DNA from: Streptomyces sp. NBC_00442
Lineage (GTDB): Bacteria > Actinomycetota > Actinomycetes > Streptomycetales > Streptomycetaceae
Assembly (NCBI RefSeq): GCF_036014195.1
Contig: NZ_CP107918.1
Location: forward strand, 7,130,001 to 7,194,000
Length of the DNA stretch: 64,000 bases
Reading direction: 5' to 3'
Within the stretch, counting starts at the first letter, position 1; every line of letters starts with the position of its first letter. Below the pieces are notes generated by a model. The model was not told the origin of the DNA, ran no database searches, and worked only from the letters and a program-made list of their open reading frames with translations. The translations under genes and the position numbers were made by a program. Of the stretch, positions 8,727 to 18,273 are shown piece by piece.

Positions 8727-10520
8727 GTGACCGTGACCCGGACCGGCCTGCCCGCCCTGGTGGCGCGCCACGCCGACCGCACCCCGCACGCCCTGGCCGT
8801 GGCGGACGGCGACACCACGCTGACCTACGCGCAGCTGGCCGCGTCCGCCCGCCGGCTCGCCGCCCACCTCACGGAACACGGCGTACGTTCCGGTGACTCC
8901 GTGGCGCTCCTGATGCCCCGCTCGGCCAGGACCGTCGTGGCCCAGCTCGCCCTGTGGTGGGCGGGCGCGTCCTGCGTACCGCTGGACCCGGCCCATCCCG
9001 CGCCCCGCACCGCGGCCGTGCTCGAAGACTCCGGCGCGACCCTGACCGTCGGCGACGGCAAGCTGCTCGAAGCCGCCGCGCCACCCGGCGCCATCCTCGC
9101 CCTGCCGGACGACGAGCGGCTGACCGATGCACGGACCACGACCGAGGAACCCGGCCCCGACGACACCGCGTTCGTCATGTTCACCTCCGGCTCCACCGGC
9201 CGCCCCAAGGGCGTCGCCGTCCGCCACGGCGCCGTCGCCGAACTCGTCACCGACCCCGGCTACGTCACGGTCACCGCCCGCGACCGGGTCCTGCTGCACT
9301 CCCCGGCGACCTTCGACGGCTCCACGTTCGAGGTCTGGTCCGCGCTCGCCAACGGCGCCGCCGTCGTGGTGTGCACCACCGAACGACCCTCGTTCGAGGA
9401 CCTGGCCAGGGATGTGGAACGGCACGGCGTCACCGTCGCGTTCTTCACGACGGCCCTGTTCCACCAGCTCGCCATGCGCCGCTCGCGCCTCTTCGCGCTG
9501 CTGCGCACCGTCGTCGTCGGCGGCGAGGCGATGGCCGCCCAGCACGCCCGCGCCGTCCTGCGCGCCTTCCCCTGGGTCGAACTCGTCAACGGCTACGGAC
9601 CGACCGAGACGACCACCTTCGCCACCGCCCACCGCGTCACCGACGCCGACTGCGACGGCCCGGTCCCCATCGGCCGCCCCATAGCCGGCGCCACCACCCA
9701 CATCCTCGACGAACAGGGCCGGCCCACACCCGACGGCACCCGCGGCGAGCTGTGGATCGGCGGGAGCCGGCTGGCCCGCGGCTACACCCGGCGGCCCGAG
9801 CTGACCGCGGAGCGCTTCGTCGACCACCCGGAGCTCGGCCGCCTGTACCGCACCGGCGACCTCGTGTCGGCCCGTCCCGACGGCACCCTCGACTTCCACG
9901 GCCGCACCGACGATCAGATCAAGGTGCGGGGCTTCCGGATCGAGCCCGGCGAGATCGAGCACGCCCTGCGCGAGCAGCCCGGGGTGGACGACGCCGCCGT
10001 CACGCTGCGCCGCCCCACCCCCGAGGACGCCCGCCTCGCCGCCTACGTGGTGGCCGGGCCCGGCCCCGTACCGCGCTCCGAGACGCTCCGGGCCCGCCTC
10101 GCCGCCGTCCTGCCCGCGCATCTCGTCCCGGACGAGCTCACGTTCGTCGACCGCCTGCCGCTCACCGGCTCCGGCAAGGTGGACCGCCGTGCCCTCGCCG
10201 AGCCCGGCACCGCAGCCCGGACCGCGGGCGCCGCCGCACCCCTGACCCCGCTCCAGCAGGCCGTCGCCGATGTGTGGAGTCGCTCGCTCGGCTGCGAAGT
10301 GACGCGGCCCGACGCCGGCTTCCTCGACCTCGGCGGCCACTCCCTGCTCGCCCTCGTCGTCGCCGAGGACCTGCGCGAAGAACTCGGGGTCGAGCTGACC
10401 CTCGCCGAGTTCTTCACCGCCCCCACGGTGGCCGGACACGCCGCCCTGGTCGAGCGCGCCCTGCTCGCCGCCCACACCGATCCGCACTCCGACGCGCTCG
10501 AGGACACCGATGGCCACTGA
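8727..10520 (+). CDS. NRPS adenylation-carrier didomain (A-T)
   Basis: A 597-residue protein. The GTG at 8727 is preferred because GGAAGGA lies 7 bases upstream; a GTG at 8682 is also in frame. The A domain has FTSGSTGRPKG, TFDGSTFEVW (A4), NGYGPTETTT (A5), YRTGDLV (A7) and QIKVRGFRIEPGEIE (A8). The carrier motif GGHSLLA has Ser near 539. By-eye pocket residues D-G-F-A-V-G-G-T-F suggest a substrate different from the other two A domains but are not enough to name it. The 3' end overlaps the next gene by 11 bases, supporting one operon. Confidence 0.92.
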   Translation: MTVTRTGLPALVARHADRTPHALAVADGDTTLTYAQLAASARRLAAHLTEHGVRSGDSVALLMPRSARTVVAQLALWWAGASCVPLDPAHPAPRTAAVLEDSGATLTVGDGKLLEAAAPPGAILALPDDERLTDARTTTEEPGPDDTAFVMFTSGSTGRPKGVAVRHGAVAELVTDPGYVTVTARDRVLLHSPATFDGSTFEVWSALANGAAVVVCTTERPSFEDLARDVERHGVTVAFFTTALFHQLAMRRSRLFALLRTVVVGGEAMAAQHARAVLRAFPWVELVNGYGPTETTTFATAHRVTDADCDGPVPIGRPIAGATTHILDEQGRPTPDGTRGELWIGGSRLARGYTRRPELTAERFVDHPELGRLYRTGDLVSARPDGTLDFHGRTDDQIKVRGFRIEPGEIEHALREQPGVDDAAVTLRRPTPEDARLAAYVVAGPGPVPRSETLRARLAAVLPAHLVPDELTFVDRLPLTGSGKVDRRALAEPGTAARTAGAAAPLTPLQQAVADVWSRSLGCEVTRPDAGFLDLGGHSLLALVVAEDLREELGVELTLAEFFTAPTVAGHAALVERALLAAHTDPHSDALEDTDGH

Positions 10521-13407
10521 CACCTCCGCCGCCCTGCAGGAAGAGCTGCTGCGCAGGGCCCGTGCCCGCGCCGCGGGTCGTCCCGCGGCCCAGGCGCCCG
10601 CAGCCGTCCGCGAGTTCGGCCCCGCCCCGCTCACCCACGCACAGCGCCGCATGTGGCTGATGGAACGCCTCGGCCAGAACGGCGCCCAGTACAGCGTGCC
10701 GTTCGCCACCCGGCTGCGCGGCCCGCTCGACCTGGACGCCCTGAGCGCGGCGCTCACCGAGCTGGTACGCCGCCACGGGATCCTGCGTACCCGCTACGGA
10801 CGCGACGGCGACGAGCCCTGGCAGGAGACACTCCCCGCCCCCGACACCCTCACGGTCGACCTCGTCGAATCGCCGGGCGACGGCGACGGCGACGGATCCG
10901 GTCTCCTGGCCGCCGAGGCCCGCCGCCCCTTCGACCTGGCCGACAGCACCACCCCGCGCGCCCTCGTCCTGCGCCACGGACCGCAGGACCACACCGTCCT
11001 GCTGACGTTCCATCACATATCGATCGACGGCGGCTCGTTGGAGACCGTGGCCCACGAAATCGCCACCCTCTACGCCGCTGCGCGCGACGGCCGCACCGCC
11101 ACGCTGCCCGAGCCGCCGCAGTACGCGGACTTCGCGCGCCGTGAGCACGCCGACGCGGCCCGCCTCGACGCCGGCCTCGCCCACTGGACCCGCACGCTCG
11201 CCGGAGCCGCCCCGCCGCGGCTGCCCCGGCCCGCCGCGCCGCCCGCGGATGCGGCACGGCGCCCGGCGGCGACCCGCACCGCCGCACTCGCCGACCACGT
11301 GCTGCCCGCCCTGCGCGAGCTCGGGCGCACGCGCCACGCCACCGTCTTCACGGTGGGCCTCGCCGCCGCGTTCGCCGCACTGCACCGGCTCACCGGCGAG
11401 CGGGACCTCGTCATCGGCTGCGCCGCCACCCACCGTGAGGGCCAGGCCATGCGCGGCCTGGTGGGGCTGTGCGTCAACACCCTCCCGGTACGCGTCGACC
11501 TGTCCGGCGACCCCGGCTTCGCCACCCTCGTCGAGCGGGTTCGCGACGCGCTGCTCGCGGCCCAGCAGCACCGCGACGTGCCCTTCGACCTGATCCTGGA
11601 ACGCCTCGGGGCCGGAGCCCGGGGGGACGACGGCACCGCCCTGGTGCGCGTCACCACCGACGTCGTCGGCGCTCCGACGGCCCTCGAACTGCCGGGACTT
11701 GAGGCAACCGCCGTCGATGTCGGCCTGGGCGAAGCCAAGTTCGACCTGACGCTCGGCCTCCTGGACACCCGGCGCCCCGAGAGCCTCGTCCAGTACGCGC
11801 GGACCGCCCTGGACGACGAGACGGGTGAGGCACTCGGGACGTCCTTCGCCGAACTGCTCACCGCCGTCGCGGCCGATCCCGCTCTCCCGCTCTCCCGCCT
11901 GCCCGGCCGCCTCGCCGAACCCCCGTCCGTCCAGGGGCACCCCGCACAGGCCCGCCTCCTGGCCCACCCGGACGTGGCCGACGCACACGTACCGGATCCG
12001 CAGGGCGGCCCGCTGCTCGCGTATGCCGTACTGGACCGCATCGGAGGGCCCTCACCCGTCCAACTCCGCAGCCATCTGCGCGACGTTCTCGGGCGTGACC
12101 TCGTGCCGGCGGCCGTCATGCTGCTGGACGCGATGCCGCGTGCGGCCGACGGCTCGGTGGACACCGCCCGGCTGCCCGCAGCCCCGCGCACCACGTCGCC
12201 CGGAAGCCGCCACATCGAAACGGTGACGGAGGCGTTCGCCGGGCTCCTCGGCCGGCGGCCGGGACCGGACGACGACTTCTTCGCGCTCGGCGGCCACTCC
12301 CTGGCCGCGGTCCAGCTCGCCGAACGCCTTCGCTCCACCCTGACCCTGCCGCTGATCGGCCTCGACATCATGCAGACCCGTACGCCACGGGCCGTCGCGG
12401 CGCTTCTCGACGCGCGCGCGGCGCAGCGGGCGGCAGCCGCCGCGGCGACGGCATCGTCATCGACGGCGTCGCCCCGGCCGCGCCGGGTGCGGGAAGGCAC
12501 GGTCCTGGTGACGGGCGGCACGGGCGGGGTCGGCGCGTTCGTCCTGCGCGAACTCGCCGCCCAGGGACGGCCGGTGATCGCGCTGGCCCGGCCCGAGTCC
12601 GCGCACCTCGTCGCCGGCGACGGCATCGACGTGATCGAAGGTGACCTCGGCGACCCGGACAGCCTGCGCGCGGCCGTCGAGAGCGCCGACGCGGTGATCC
12701 ACGCCGCGTGCACCTTCACCCGTCCCGAGGTGGACGTCGCCGCGATGCGGGCCATGGCCGACGCCTGGCGCGCCGGCCCCTTCGTGTTCGTCAGCAGCGT
12801 CGACGCCTACGGCCACCCGTCGGCCGCCGAGGTCGCGGAGGAGTCGCCCTCGCAGGCGCCACTGAGCGCGTATGGACAGGCCAAGCTGGACTGCGAACGG
12901 CTCCTGCTGCGCGCGGCGGGCACCGGCGGCCGGGGCGGCGCGAGCGCCGTGCGCTCACCCATCGTCTGGGGAGCCCACGACCGGCTGCGCGACCAACTGC
13001 GCTGGGGCGCAACGGGATTGCTGTACCAGGCCGCGCTCGCCGGACGGCCCGTCGGACTGCCGGCCCCCGGCGCCGGCGGACACGACTGGTACGGGGCGCC
13101 CTGGGTGCACGCCGCCGCCCTGGCCCGCGCCGTGACCTCCTGCCTCGACGCGCCCGTCCACGGCGTGGCCAACGCGGTCGGCGGGCACGTGGCGTGGTCC
13201 GACCTGACCGCCGAGCTGGTGACTTTGCTCGACAGCGACAGCGCCGTCACCTTCGACGACGCGGTGCACCAGGACCTCGACCACCGCTGGCACTACCGCG
13301 CGGACCGTCTGGCCACCGCCCTGCGGCCCGCTCCGGGTGAGGACCTGCACACGGTGCTCGCCTCGATGATCAAGCCGACGGGGGAGCGGCCTTCGTCGGG
13401 GGCCTGA
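10510..13407 (+). CDS. NRPS termination protein: condensation-carrier-NAD(P)-binding reductase-like (C-T-Red)
   Basis: A 965-residue protein in three parts. The C domain (about 38-470) has an intact HHISIDG near 168. The carrier domain has GGHSLAA (Ser near 597). The C-terminal Rossmann domain (about 660-965) has TGGTGGVG near 668-675 and a YxxxK pair at about Y788/K792, typical of extended short-chain dehydrogenases. There is no adenylation domain, so the carrier must be loaded from another A domain or by peptide transfer. The Rossmann part is about 300 residues and epimerase-like, shorter than usual thioester-reductase domains. Reductive release to an aldehyde or alcohol is inferred; no thioesterase gene is nearby. 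Confidence 0.88.
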   Translation: MATDTSAALQEELLRRARARAAGRPAAQAPAAVREFGPAPLTHAQRRMWLMERLGQNGAQYSVPFATRLRGPLDLDALSAALTELVRRHGILRTRYGRDGDEPWQETLPAPDTLTVDLVESPGDGDGDGSGLLAAEARRPFDLADSTTPRALVLRHGPQDHTVLLTFHHISIDGGSLETVAHEIATLYAAARDGRTATLPEPPQYADFARREHADAARLDAGLAHWTRTLAGAAPPRLPRPAAPPADAARRPAATRTAALADHVLPALRELGRTRHATVFTVGLAAAFAALHRLTGERDLVIGCAATHREGQAMRGLVGLCVNTLPVRVDLSGDPGFATLVERVRDALLAAQQHRDVPFDLILERLGAGARGDDGTALVRVTTDVVGAPTALELPGLEATAVDVGLGEAKFDLTLGLLDTRRPESLVQYARTALDDETGEALGTSFAELLTAVAADPALPLSRLPGRLAEPPSVQGHPAQARLLAHPDVADAHVPDPQGGPLLAYAVLDRIGGPSPVQLRSHLRDVLGRDLVPAAVMLLDAMPRAADGSVDTARLPAAPRTTSPGSRHIETVTEAFAGLLGRRPGPDDDFFALGGHSLAAVQLAERLRSTLTLPLIGLDIMQTRTPRAVAALLDARAAQRAAAAAATASSSTASPRPRRVREGTVLVTGGTGGVGAFVLRELAAQGRPVIALARPESAHLVAGDGIDVIEGDLGDPDSLRAAVESADAVIHAACTFTRPEVDVAAMRAMADAWRAGPFVFVSSVDAYGHPSAAEVAEESPSQAPLSAYGQAKLDCERLLLRAAGTGGRGGASAVRSPIVWGAHDRLRDQLRWGATGLLYQAALAGRPVGLPAPGAGGHDWYGAPWVHAAALARAVTSCLDAPVHGVANAVGGHVAWSDLTAELVTLLDSDSAVTFDDAVHQDLDHRWHYRADRLATALRPAPGEDLHTVLASMIKPTGERPSSGA

Positions 13408-13524
13408 GAAGAAAAGTCAGGGGCGGGCGGTGGGGGCGATGAGTTCCGGCCGGGCGTCAGGTCTCTCCTCCTGAACGCCAGGGCCGGCCGTCGGCCCGCG
13501 CGCCACCACCCCCAAGGAGTCCCC

Positions 13525-14019
13525 ATGACCCACAGCGAAGCCCCCGCCGCCCGCACCGCCGCCACCTCCTCCACCGGTGCGGGCGCCCCCTCCTCCTCCG
13601 GTGCGGCGGGTGCTGCGGGTGCGGCGTCCACGCGGCGCCGTCGCGCGGCCGTCGCGGCGACGACGGCACGGATCGTGCTCGCCCTGTTCTACGGGATCGC
13701 GAGCGCCCTGCCGAAGCTGCTGGCGTTGCCGGCGGCCGTCACGGTCTTCGACGAGATGGGCTGGGGGAGCGGCGGAATGTACGCCATCGGCGCCCTCGAA
13801 CTCGCGGGCGCCGTCGGCCTGTTGATCCGTCCGCTGTCGAGCCTGGCGGCCCTGTGCCTGAGCGCCCTCATGGTGGGGGCGTTCATCACCCAGATCACCG
13901 TCATGGGCGGTGAGAACGCGGCGACCCCGCTGATCCTGACGGTCCCGCTCCTCGCGATCGCCTGGCACGAGCGGAGCCGGCTGTCCGGACTCCGGGATCT
14001 GCTGGGCGTGCGTCGTTGA
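13525..14019 (+). CDS. DoxX-family membrane protein
   Basis: A 164-residue protein with an Ala/Thr/Ser-rich N-terminal tail (about 40 residues), then four hydrophobic segments. The pattern (IASALPKLLALP, GALELAGAVGLL) is typical of DoxX/DoxD-like proteins of unclear, sometimes redox-related function. The ATG at 13525 has AAGGAG 5 bases upstream. It lies 117 bases after the NRPS termination gene in the same direction and may be its last gene or independent. Confidence 0.8.
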   Translation: MTHSEAPAARTAATSSTGAGAPSSSGAAGAAGAASTRRRRAAVAATTARIVLALFYGIASALPKLLALPAAVTVFDEMGWGSGGMYAIGALELAGAVGLLIRPLSSLAALCLSALMVGAFITQITVMGGENAATPLILTVPLLAIAWHERSRLSGLRDLLGVRR

Positions 14020-14043
14020 CGGGCCGTACGGCGCGCCCGACGA

Positions 14044-15450
14044 TCACCGCAGGCTCGTCGGGGGCAGGAACTCGCGCGGTGACTCCCGGTGCCACCACGC
14101 GCCGGTGGTCCTCAGTTCCTGCCACGTGGTGAAGCGGTAGCGCCACACGCGGGCGCGGACGAAGAGCGGAGGGCCGTCGGGAAAGGGGTTGTGCCGCAGC
14201 AGGCGCAGCGTGTCGCGGTCATGGGTCAGGAGCCGCTCGACGAACGCGCTGAACCAGGAGTATCCGTACGAGGGCGAGAGTGCCACGAACCAGAGCATCC
14301 AGTCGAGCCGCAGATGGTAGGGCGCGAACTGGCGCGGCAGCCGCCGCACATCACCCGGCTTCCCGTGGAACGTGTACTCCCGCCACACCGTCTGCGGTGT
14401 GATCCTCGCGTCAGCCGTACCCTCGACGACCACCTCGTGGCGGATGCGCGTGATGCTCCCGAAGGCCCCGTAGGAGTTCACCACATGCAACGGCTCGTAC
14501 GTGGTGTTCATGCGCTGCCGGCGCGACAGGAGATTGCGGGCGGGGCGGTAGCTCAGTGCCAGCGCGAGGACCGCGACGAGGACGACCACGGTCGCGTACC
14601 AGAGTGGGGGGCCGGGCAGCGGGGGTGCGCCGGCGAGGCGTGGGCCGTCCACGGCGGAGGCGGCCAGGACGATGGTCAGCCAGTTCAGCCAGGCGAAGTT
14701 CCCGGACAGGACCAGCCACAGCTGGGTGCACACGATGAGGACCGCGGCCGCGCCCGCCACCGGTTGAGGGGTGAACAGGGCCACCGGCACGACGAGTTGG
14801 ACGACATGGTTGGCGGCGGCCTCGACGCGGTGGACCGGTTTGGGAAGACGATGGAAGAACCAGCTCAGCGGACCCGGCATCGGCTGGGTCTCGTGGTGGT
14901 AGTACAGGCAGGTGAGATCGCGCCAGCAGGAATCACCGCGCATCTTGATGAGACCCGCACCGAACTCGACACGGAACAGCACCCACCGCAGCAGCCACAT
15001 GAGGATCACGGGCGGCGCGACCTCGTCGTTGCCCAGAAAGACGGCGAGGAAGCCGGCTTCGAGCAGCAGCGACTCCCAGCCGAAGCCGTACCAGGTCTGA
15101 CCGACGTTGACGATCGACAGGTACAGCGCCCACAGGACCGCCCAGAACAGCATCGCCGCCCAGAGGGGCACGGCATCCGCGGCCCCCGCCACGACGGCCG
15201 CGGCGAGCAGCGCTCCCGCCCAGGCGCACGTCGCGAAGAGCCGGTCCGAGTACCGCAGATGAAAGAGGCTGGGCGCATCACGGAACGGCACGCGCCGAAC
15301 GAAGTCGGGCACGGGCAGCATGCCGCGTTCACCGATCAGCGCGCGGAACTGACGCGCCGCCGCGACGAACGCCACCAGATACACCGCCGCCAGAGAGCGC
15401 TGGAACACGAGCCTGCCGAGCCAGTACGCCGGCGACGAGAACCACTCCAC
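14044..15450 (-). CDS. Lipase maturation factor family protein
   Basis: A 468-residue multi-pass membrane protein beginning EWFSSPAYWLGRLVFQRSL, the signature start of the LMF1-like family. Further family-like segments are WESLLLEAGFLAVFLG, RWVLFRVEFGAGLIKMRGD and YEPLHVVNSYGAFGS. In animals LMF1 assists lipase folding; the bacterial role is unknown. The GTG at 15450 follows AGGAGG with a 10-base spacing. It is convergent with the DoxX gene, with only 24 bases between stops. A 9-bp tandem repeat sits directly upstream of its ribosome site. Confidence 0.88.
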   Translation of the reverse strand: MEWFSSPAYWLGRLVFQRSLAAVYLVAFVAAARQFRALIGERGMLPVPDFVRRVPFRDAPSLFHLRYSDRLFATCAWAGALLAAAVVAGAADAVPLWAAMLFWAVLWALYLSIVNVGQTWYGFGWESLLLEAGFLAVFLGNDEVAPPVILMWLLRWVLFRVEFGAGLIKMRGDSCWRDLTCLYYHHETQPMPGPLSWFFHRLPKPVHRVEAAANHVVQLVVPVALFTPQPVAGAAAVLIVCTQLWLVLSGNFAWLNWLTIVLAASAVDGPRLAGAPPLPGPPLWYATVVVLVAVLALALSYRPARNLLSRRQRMNTTYEPLHVVNSYGAFGSITRIRHEVVVEGTADARITPQTVWREYTFHGKPGDVRRLPRQFAPYHLRLDWMLWFVALSPSYGYSWFSAFVERLLTHDRDTLRLLRHNPFPDGPPLFVRARVWRYRFTTWQELRTTGAWWHRESPREFLPPTSLR

Positions 15451-15466
15451 GGCGGGGACGCCTCCT

Positions 15467-15510
15467 GGTCAGGGCGGTCAGGGCGGTCAGGGCGGTCAGG
15501 GCGGTCGGGC
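15467..15510. repeat. 9-bp tandem repeat GGTCAGGGC in a 5' leader
   Basis: Four exact copies of GGTCAGGGC and a partial fifth lie just before the AGGAGG ribosome site of the leftward lipase-maturation-factor-like gene. The array is in the likely transcribed leader, so copy-number changes could alter expression. Confidence 0.85.
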
Positions 15511-15913
15511 GAGCGGGCCGGGCGAAGGTCTGTGGGCCCTTCGTAGCGGGGATCGGCGTCCCAAGTCCAGGCGAGTGACGACCACATCACCCGCGCGCAC
15601 GAGAACCCTGATCATCGGAAGAGGCCGGGCGGGCACCGCCCGCATCGAGCCGACACCTCACACGAGGCGCGGCGAACGGCTGGCGGTTTCGTTCCGGGGC
15701 GCCCGCCGCACCCCATGCCCCGGCGGGACCACATGGGGCGGTGCGCCATGTGGGGCGGCCCCATGGAACGTGCGCCGTGCCGCCCAGTGGTCCCGGCGGG
15801 CGATATCGCGACAGCCGGTATTCCCCTCGTCGGCGAGCCCGGTGCGTGCGAGCGTCTTTGCGTCGTGGACCGGCACGGGACCGGTCCCGTCCATCCCGAC
15901 AGGGGACATCAGC
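15511..15913. other. Intergenic region between divergent genes, no gene seen
   Basis: About 400 bases between the leftward membrane protein gene and the rightward I36-like gene. Open frames run through it but none has a ribosome site or a recognisable product. It should contain the promoters for both neighbours. Confidence 0.5.
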
Positions 15914-16318
15914 ATGGCCATACGCAAGGCGACCAGGGCCGCGCTCGGCATCGGCGCCATGACTCTCTGCCTGGCCGCGGCGACCTCCGGGGTCGCGTTC
16001 GCCGGACCGGGCAACAACAACGGCGCCACCGTGACGGGCGTGACCGGCGTCAGCCCGGACGAGGGGTGCACCCCCGGATACTTCTGTATCTACACGGGCG
16101 CCAACTACACCGGAACCATGTTCCGCATGTACCACTGCGCCGAATACAACCTCAACTACTGGAACGGCGTCGGCTCCTGGATCAATGACAACACCGGCGG
16201 GGCACACGCCCTGATCCAGGACCGGAACTACACGACGCTGGTCAACACCGACCCGACCACCAACTGGTACAACGGCAGCTACAACTTCTCGTCCGCGTGG
16301 CACGTCAAGGCGTGCTGA
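15914..16318 (+). CDS. Secreted peptidase inhibitor family I36-like protein
   Basis: A 134-residue protein with a typical Sec signal peptide (MAIRKATRAALGIG then a hydrophobic core ending GVAFA). The mature part is short and Cys-, Tyr- and Asn-rich: GCTPGYFCIYTGANYTG, then NYWNGVGSWINDNTGG. This matches the beta-gamma-crystallin-like SMI/I36 peptidase-inhibitor family of streptomycetes. The ATG at 15914 has AGGGGA 7 bases upstream. The product is extracellular and could inhibit a metalloprotease, though many family members have no tested activity. Confidence 0.85.
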   Translation: MAIRKATRAALGIGAMTLCLAAATSGVAFAGPGNNNGATVTGVTGVSPDEGCTPGYFCIYTGANYTGTMFRMYHCAEYNLNYWNGVGSWINDNTGGAHALIQDRNYTTLVNTDPTTNWYNGSYNFSSAWHVKAC

Positions 16319-16360
16319 CGCGTCGCGGCCCCCGGAGCACCGGCCCCCGGCGAGCCGCCG

Positions 16361-16394
16361 CCCGCCGCCCGTGGAGAGACCCGCGGGCGGCGGG
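16361..16394. terminator. GC-rich hairpin after the I36-like gene
   Basis: CCCGCCGCCCG (16361-16371) pairs perfectly with CGGGCGGCGGG (16384-16394) across a 12-base loop, 43 bases after the stop codon. It fits an actinomycete terminator without a long U-tract. Confidence 0.7.
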
Positions 16395-16449
16395 ACGTAC
16401 GACATGGCGCCGCGCCCCCTCCGACTGACTGCTCAGGCGCCGAGCGCCA

Positions 16450-16500
16450 GGTGTCAGGTGTCAGGTGTCAGGGTGCCGGGTGTCAGGGCCCCGGGTGTCA
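16450..16500. repeat. GGTGTCA repeats containing the terD stop codon
   Basis: Five copies of GGTGTCA: three in direct tandem (16450-16470) and two 15 bases apart (16479-16485 and 16494-16500). The last copy contains the TCA that is the complement of the terD stop codon. On the terD strand the stop TGA is followed by four more copies of TGACACC. Confidence 0.9.
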
Positions 16501-17073
16501 GACGTTGACGCCGAAGTCCGAGGCGATCCCGGCGAGTCCGGAGGCGTACCCCTGACCGACGGCGCGGAACTTCCACTCCGTGCCGTGGCGGTAGAGCTCA
16601 CCGAAGACCATGGCGGTCTCGGTCGAGGCGTCCTCGCTGAGGTCGTAGCGGGCCAGCTCGGCGCCGCCCGCCTGGTTGATCACGCGGATGTAGGCATTGC
16701 GTACCTGGCCGAAGCTCTGGCCACGGGACTGCGCGTCGTGGATGGACACCGGGAAGACGATCTTCGCGACGGGCGCGGGAACCGATGTCAGGTCGATGTT
16801 GATCGTCTCGTCGTCGCCCTCGCCCTCACCGGTGAGGTTGTCGCCGGTGTGCTGGACCGAACCGTCGGGGCTGGTCAGGTTGTTGTAGAAGACGAAGTGG
16901 CTGTCGGAGAGCACCTTGCCGCTCTCGTTGCACAACAGCGCGCTGGCATCGAGGTCGTGGTCCGTGCCGGTGGTCGTCCGCACGTCCCAGCCGAGGCCGA
17001 CGGTGACGGCGGTCAGGCCTGGGGCTTCCTTGCTGAGCGAGACATTTCCGCCCTTGGCGAGGCTCACGCCCAT
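16498..17073 (-). CDS. terD: TerD-family protein
   Basis: A 191-residue cytoplasmic protein beginning [19 protein letters not shown] with the family signatures GLGWDVR and DLDASALL, then [18 protein letters not shown] and YDLSEDAS. Length and motifs match intact TerD/TerE calcium-binding proteins of the tellurite-resistance/stress family; streptomycetes carry many copies with roles in stress and development. The ATG at 17073 has GGAGG upstream. It appears to be an orphan copy without other ter genes nearby. Confidence 0.95.
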   Translation of the reverse strand: MGVSLAKGGNVSLSKEAPGLTAVTVGLGWDVRTTTGTDHDLDASALLCNESGKVLSDSHFVFYNNLTSPDGSVQHTGDNLTGEGEGDDETINIDLTSVPAPVAKIVFPVSIHDAQSRGQSFGQVRNAYIRVINQAGGAELARYDLSEDASTETAMVFGELYRHGTEWKFRAVGQGYASGLAGIASDFGVNV

Positions 17074-17220
17074 GTTGTTCCTCCGTGGTTGTGCCGGATG
17101 CGTCCTCGAATGAGAACGCCCGGCACGGCGCTACGGTTCCATGGTTGCGCAATCCCTGAACTGTGGGTGTGGCCGCCGCACCCAGCGTCCAGGGCCGGCC
17201 CGGCCCGACGGGCCCGGTCC

Positions 17221-18273
17221 TCAGGAGGCGGGTCCGGCCGGCGGGGCCCCCGAGGTCGCGGCCTCGTACAGGTCCTGGATGGCGGTGCCGAAGTACGCGC
17301 TGTAGGAGACCTGAGGGGTATTGCCCCCGGTGTGGTAGCCGCCGATCACCCCGACCACGGCCCAGCCGTCCGTCCACGGCACCAGCATGGGCCCGCCGCT
17401 CGTGCCGCCCACGAAGCCGTCACAGGCGATGCGCGAGAAGGTGCCCGGGTCGGCTTCGTCGTCGCTGACCCACCGGGTGGTCCGGCTCACACACTCCAGC
17501 GGCTTCTGCGCGTTGCCGGGGTAGCCGATCATCCGCACCGGGGTGTGGGAGTACCCGGACCCGGTGAGCAACTCGACCGAGCCGACCGCATCCTGGAGCC
17601 GCTTCCCGTCCTCGTTGGGCTCGGTGACCGCGAACCCGAAGTCATAGGCGGCGCCCGCGTGTTCGCCCCGGTCGTAGTACTCCTGGGAGACGTACACACC
17701 GTTGTCCTTGACGGGGAAGATCCCGAACGGCTTGAGGCCGTCGTGGTACTGCGGCACAAAGCCCAGGTGGTGCAGCGGCGAGGTGCCGGCGTACCCCTTG
17801 AGGCAGTGTCCCGCGCTCAGCACCAGATCGTGGCCGGGACTGCGCACCACCGAGCCGCTGCAGGTGCGCCCGGTACCGGAGGCGTCGGTCCAGAAGAACG
17901 TGCCGGCCTCGGGGATGCCGTCGAAGCTCCTGCTCGGCGGGATGACTTCGCCGGGCCGGGGCCCGTCCACGGAGGGCGGGGCGGTGCGGGCCCCCGGTGC
18001 CCCGTTCGTGTCGCCGGCGTCGGGCCGCGCGGCCGCCATGCGCGCGGCGCTCCAGTAGTCACCCAGGCGCGCCGCCTCGCGGTTCGGCCCGCCCGCGGAG
18101 GCTGCGGAGGCCGGGAAGCCCGCGGAGGTCGAAGGGGTCGGGGAGCCCGGGGACGCCAGGGGCGCGCCGGGAGCCGGGGACGCCGCGAGCGCCGTGGAGC
18201 CGAGCCCGGCCGAGACCAGCAGGGCGGCCGCCGTCACGGCGGCGTGTCGGATGATCCTGACCTTGCGCACCAT
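17221..18273 (-). CDS. Secreted trypsin-like serine protease
   Basis: A 350-residue protein with a signal peptide (MVRKVRIIRHAAVTAAAL and a following hydrophobic core), a Pro/Ala/Ser-rich linker, and a chymotrypsin-fold domain. The catalytic His is in LVLSAGHC, a plausible Asp in YDFGFAV and the Ser in GGTSGGPML. The start at 18273 is chosen for GAGGGGA just upstream; the frame continues 13 codons further without a signal-peptide-like start. The product is extracellular and stands alone. It resembles V8/trypsin-like peptidases annotated in streptomycetes. Confidence 0.87.
   Translation of the reverse strand: MVRKVRIIRHAAVTAAALLVSAGLGSTALAASPAPGAPLASPGSPTPSTSAGFPASAASAGGPNREAARLGDYWSAARMAAARPDAGDTNGAPGARTAPPSVDGPRPGEVIPPSRSFDGIPEAGTFFWTDASGTGRTCSGSVVRSPGHDLVLSAGHCLKGYAGTSPLHHLGFVPQYHDGLKPFGIFPVKDNGVYVSQEYYDRGEHAGAAYDFGFAVTEPNEDGKRLQDAVGSVELLTGSGYSHTPVRMIGYPGNAQKPLECVSRTTRWVSDDEADPGTFSRIACDGFVGGTSGGPMLVPWTDGWAVVGVIGGYHTGGNTPQVSYSAYFGTAIQDLYEAATSGAPPAGPAS

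Noticed and set aside
15511..15913. A longer start for the I36-like gene reaching back to about 15575
   Set aside because: The upstream frame is Arg/Pro-rich without a ribosome site, and ATG 15914 begins a textbook signal peptide after AGGGGA.
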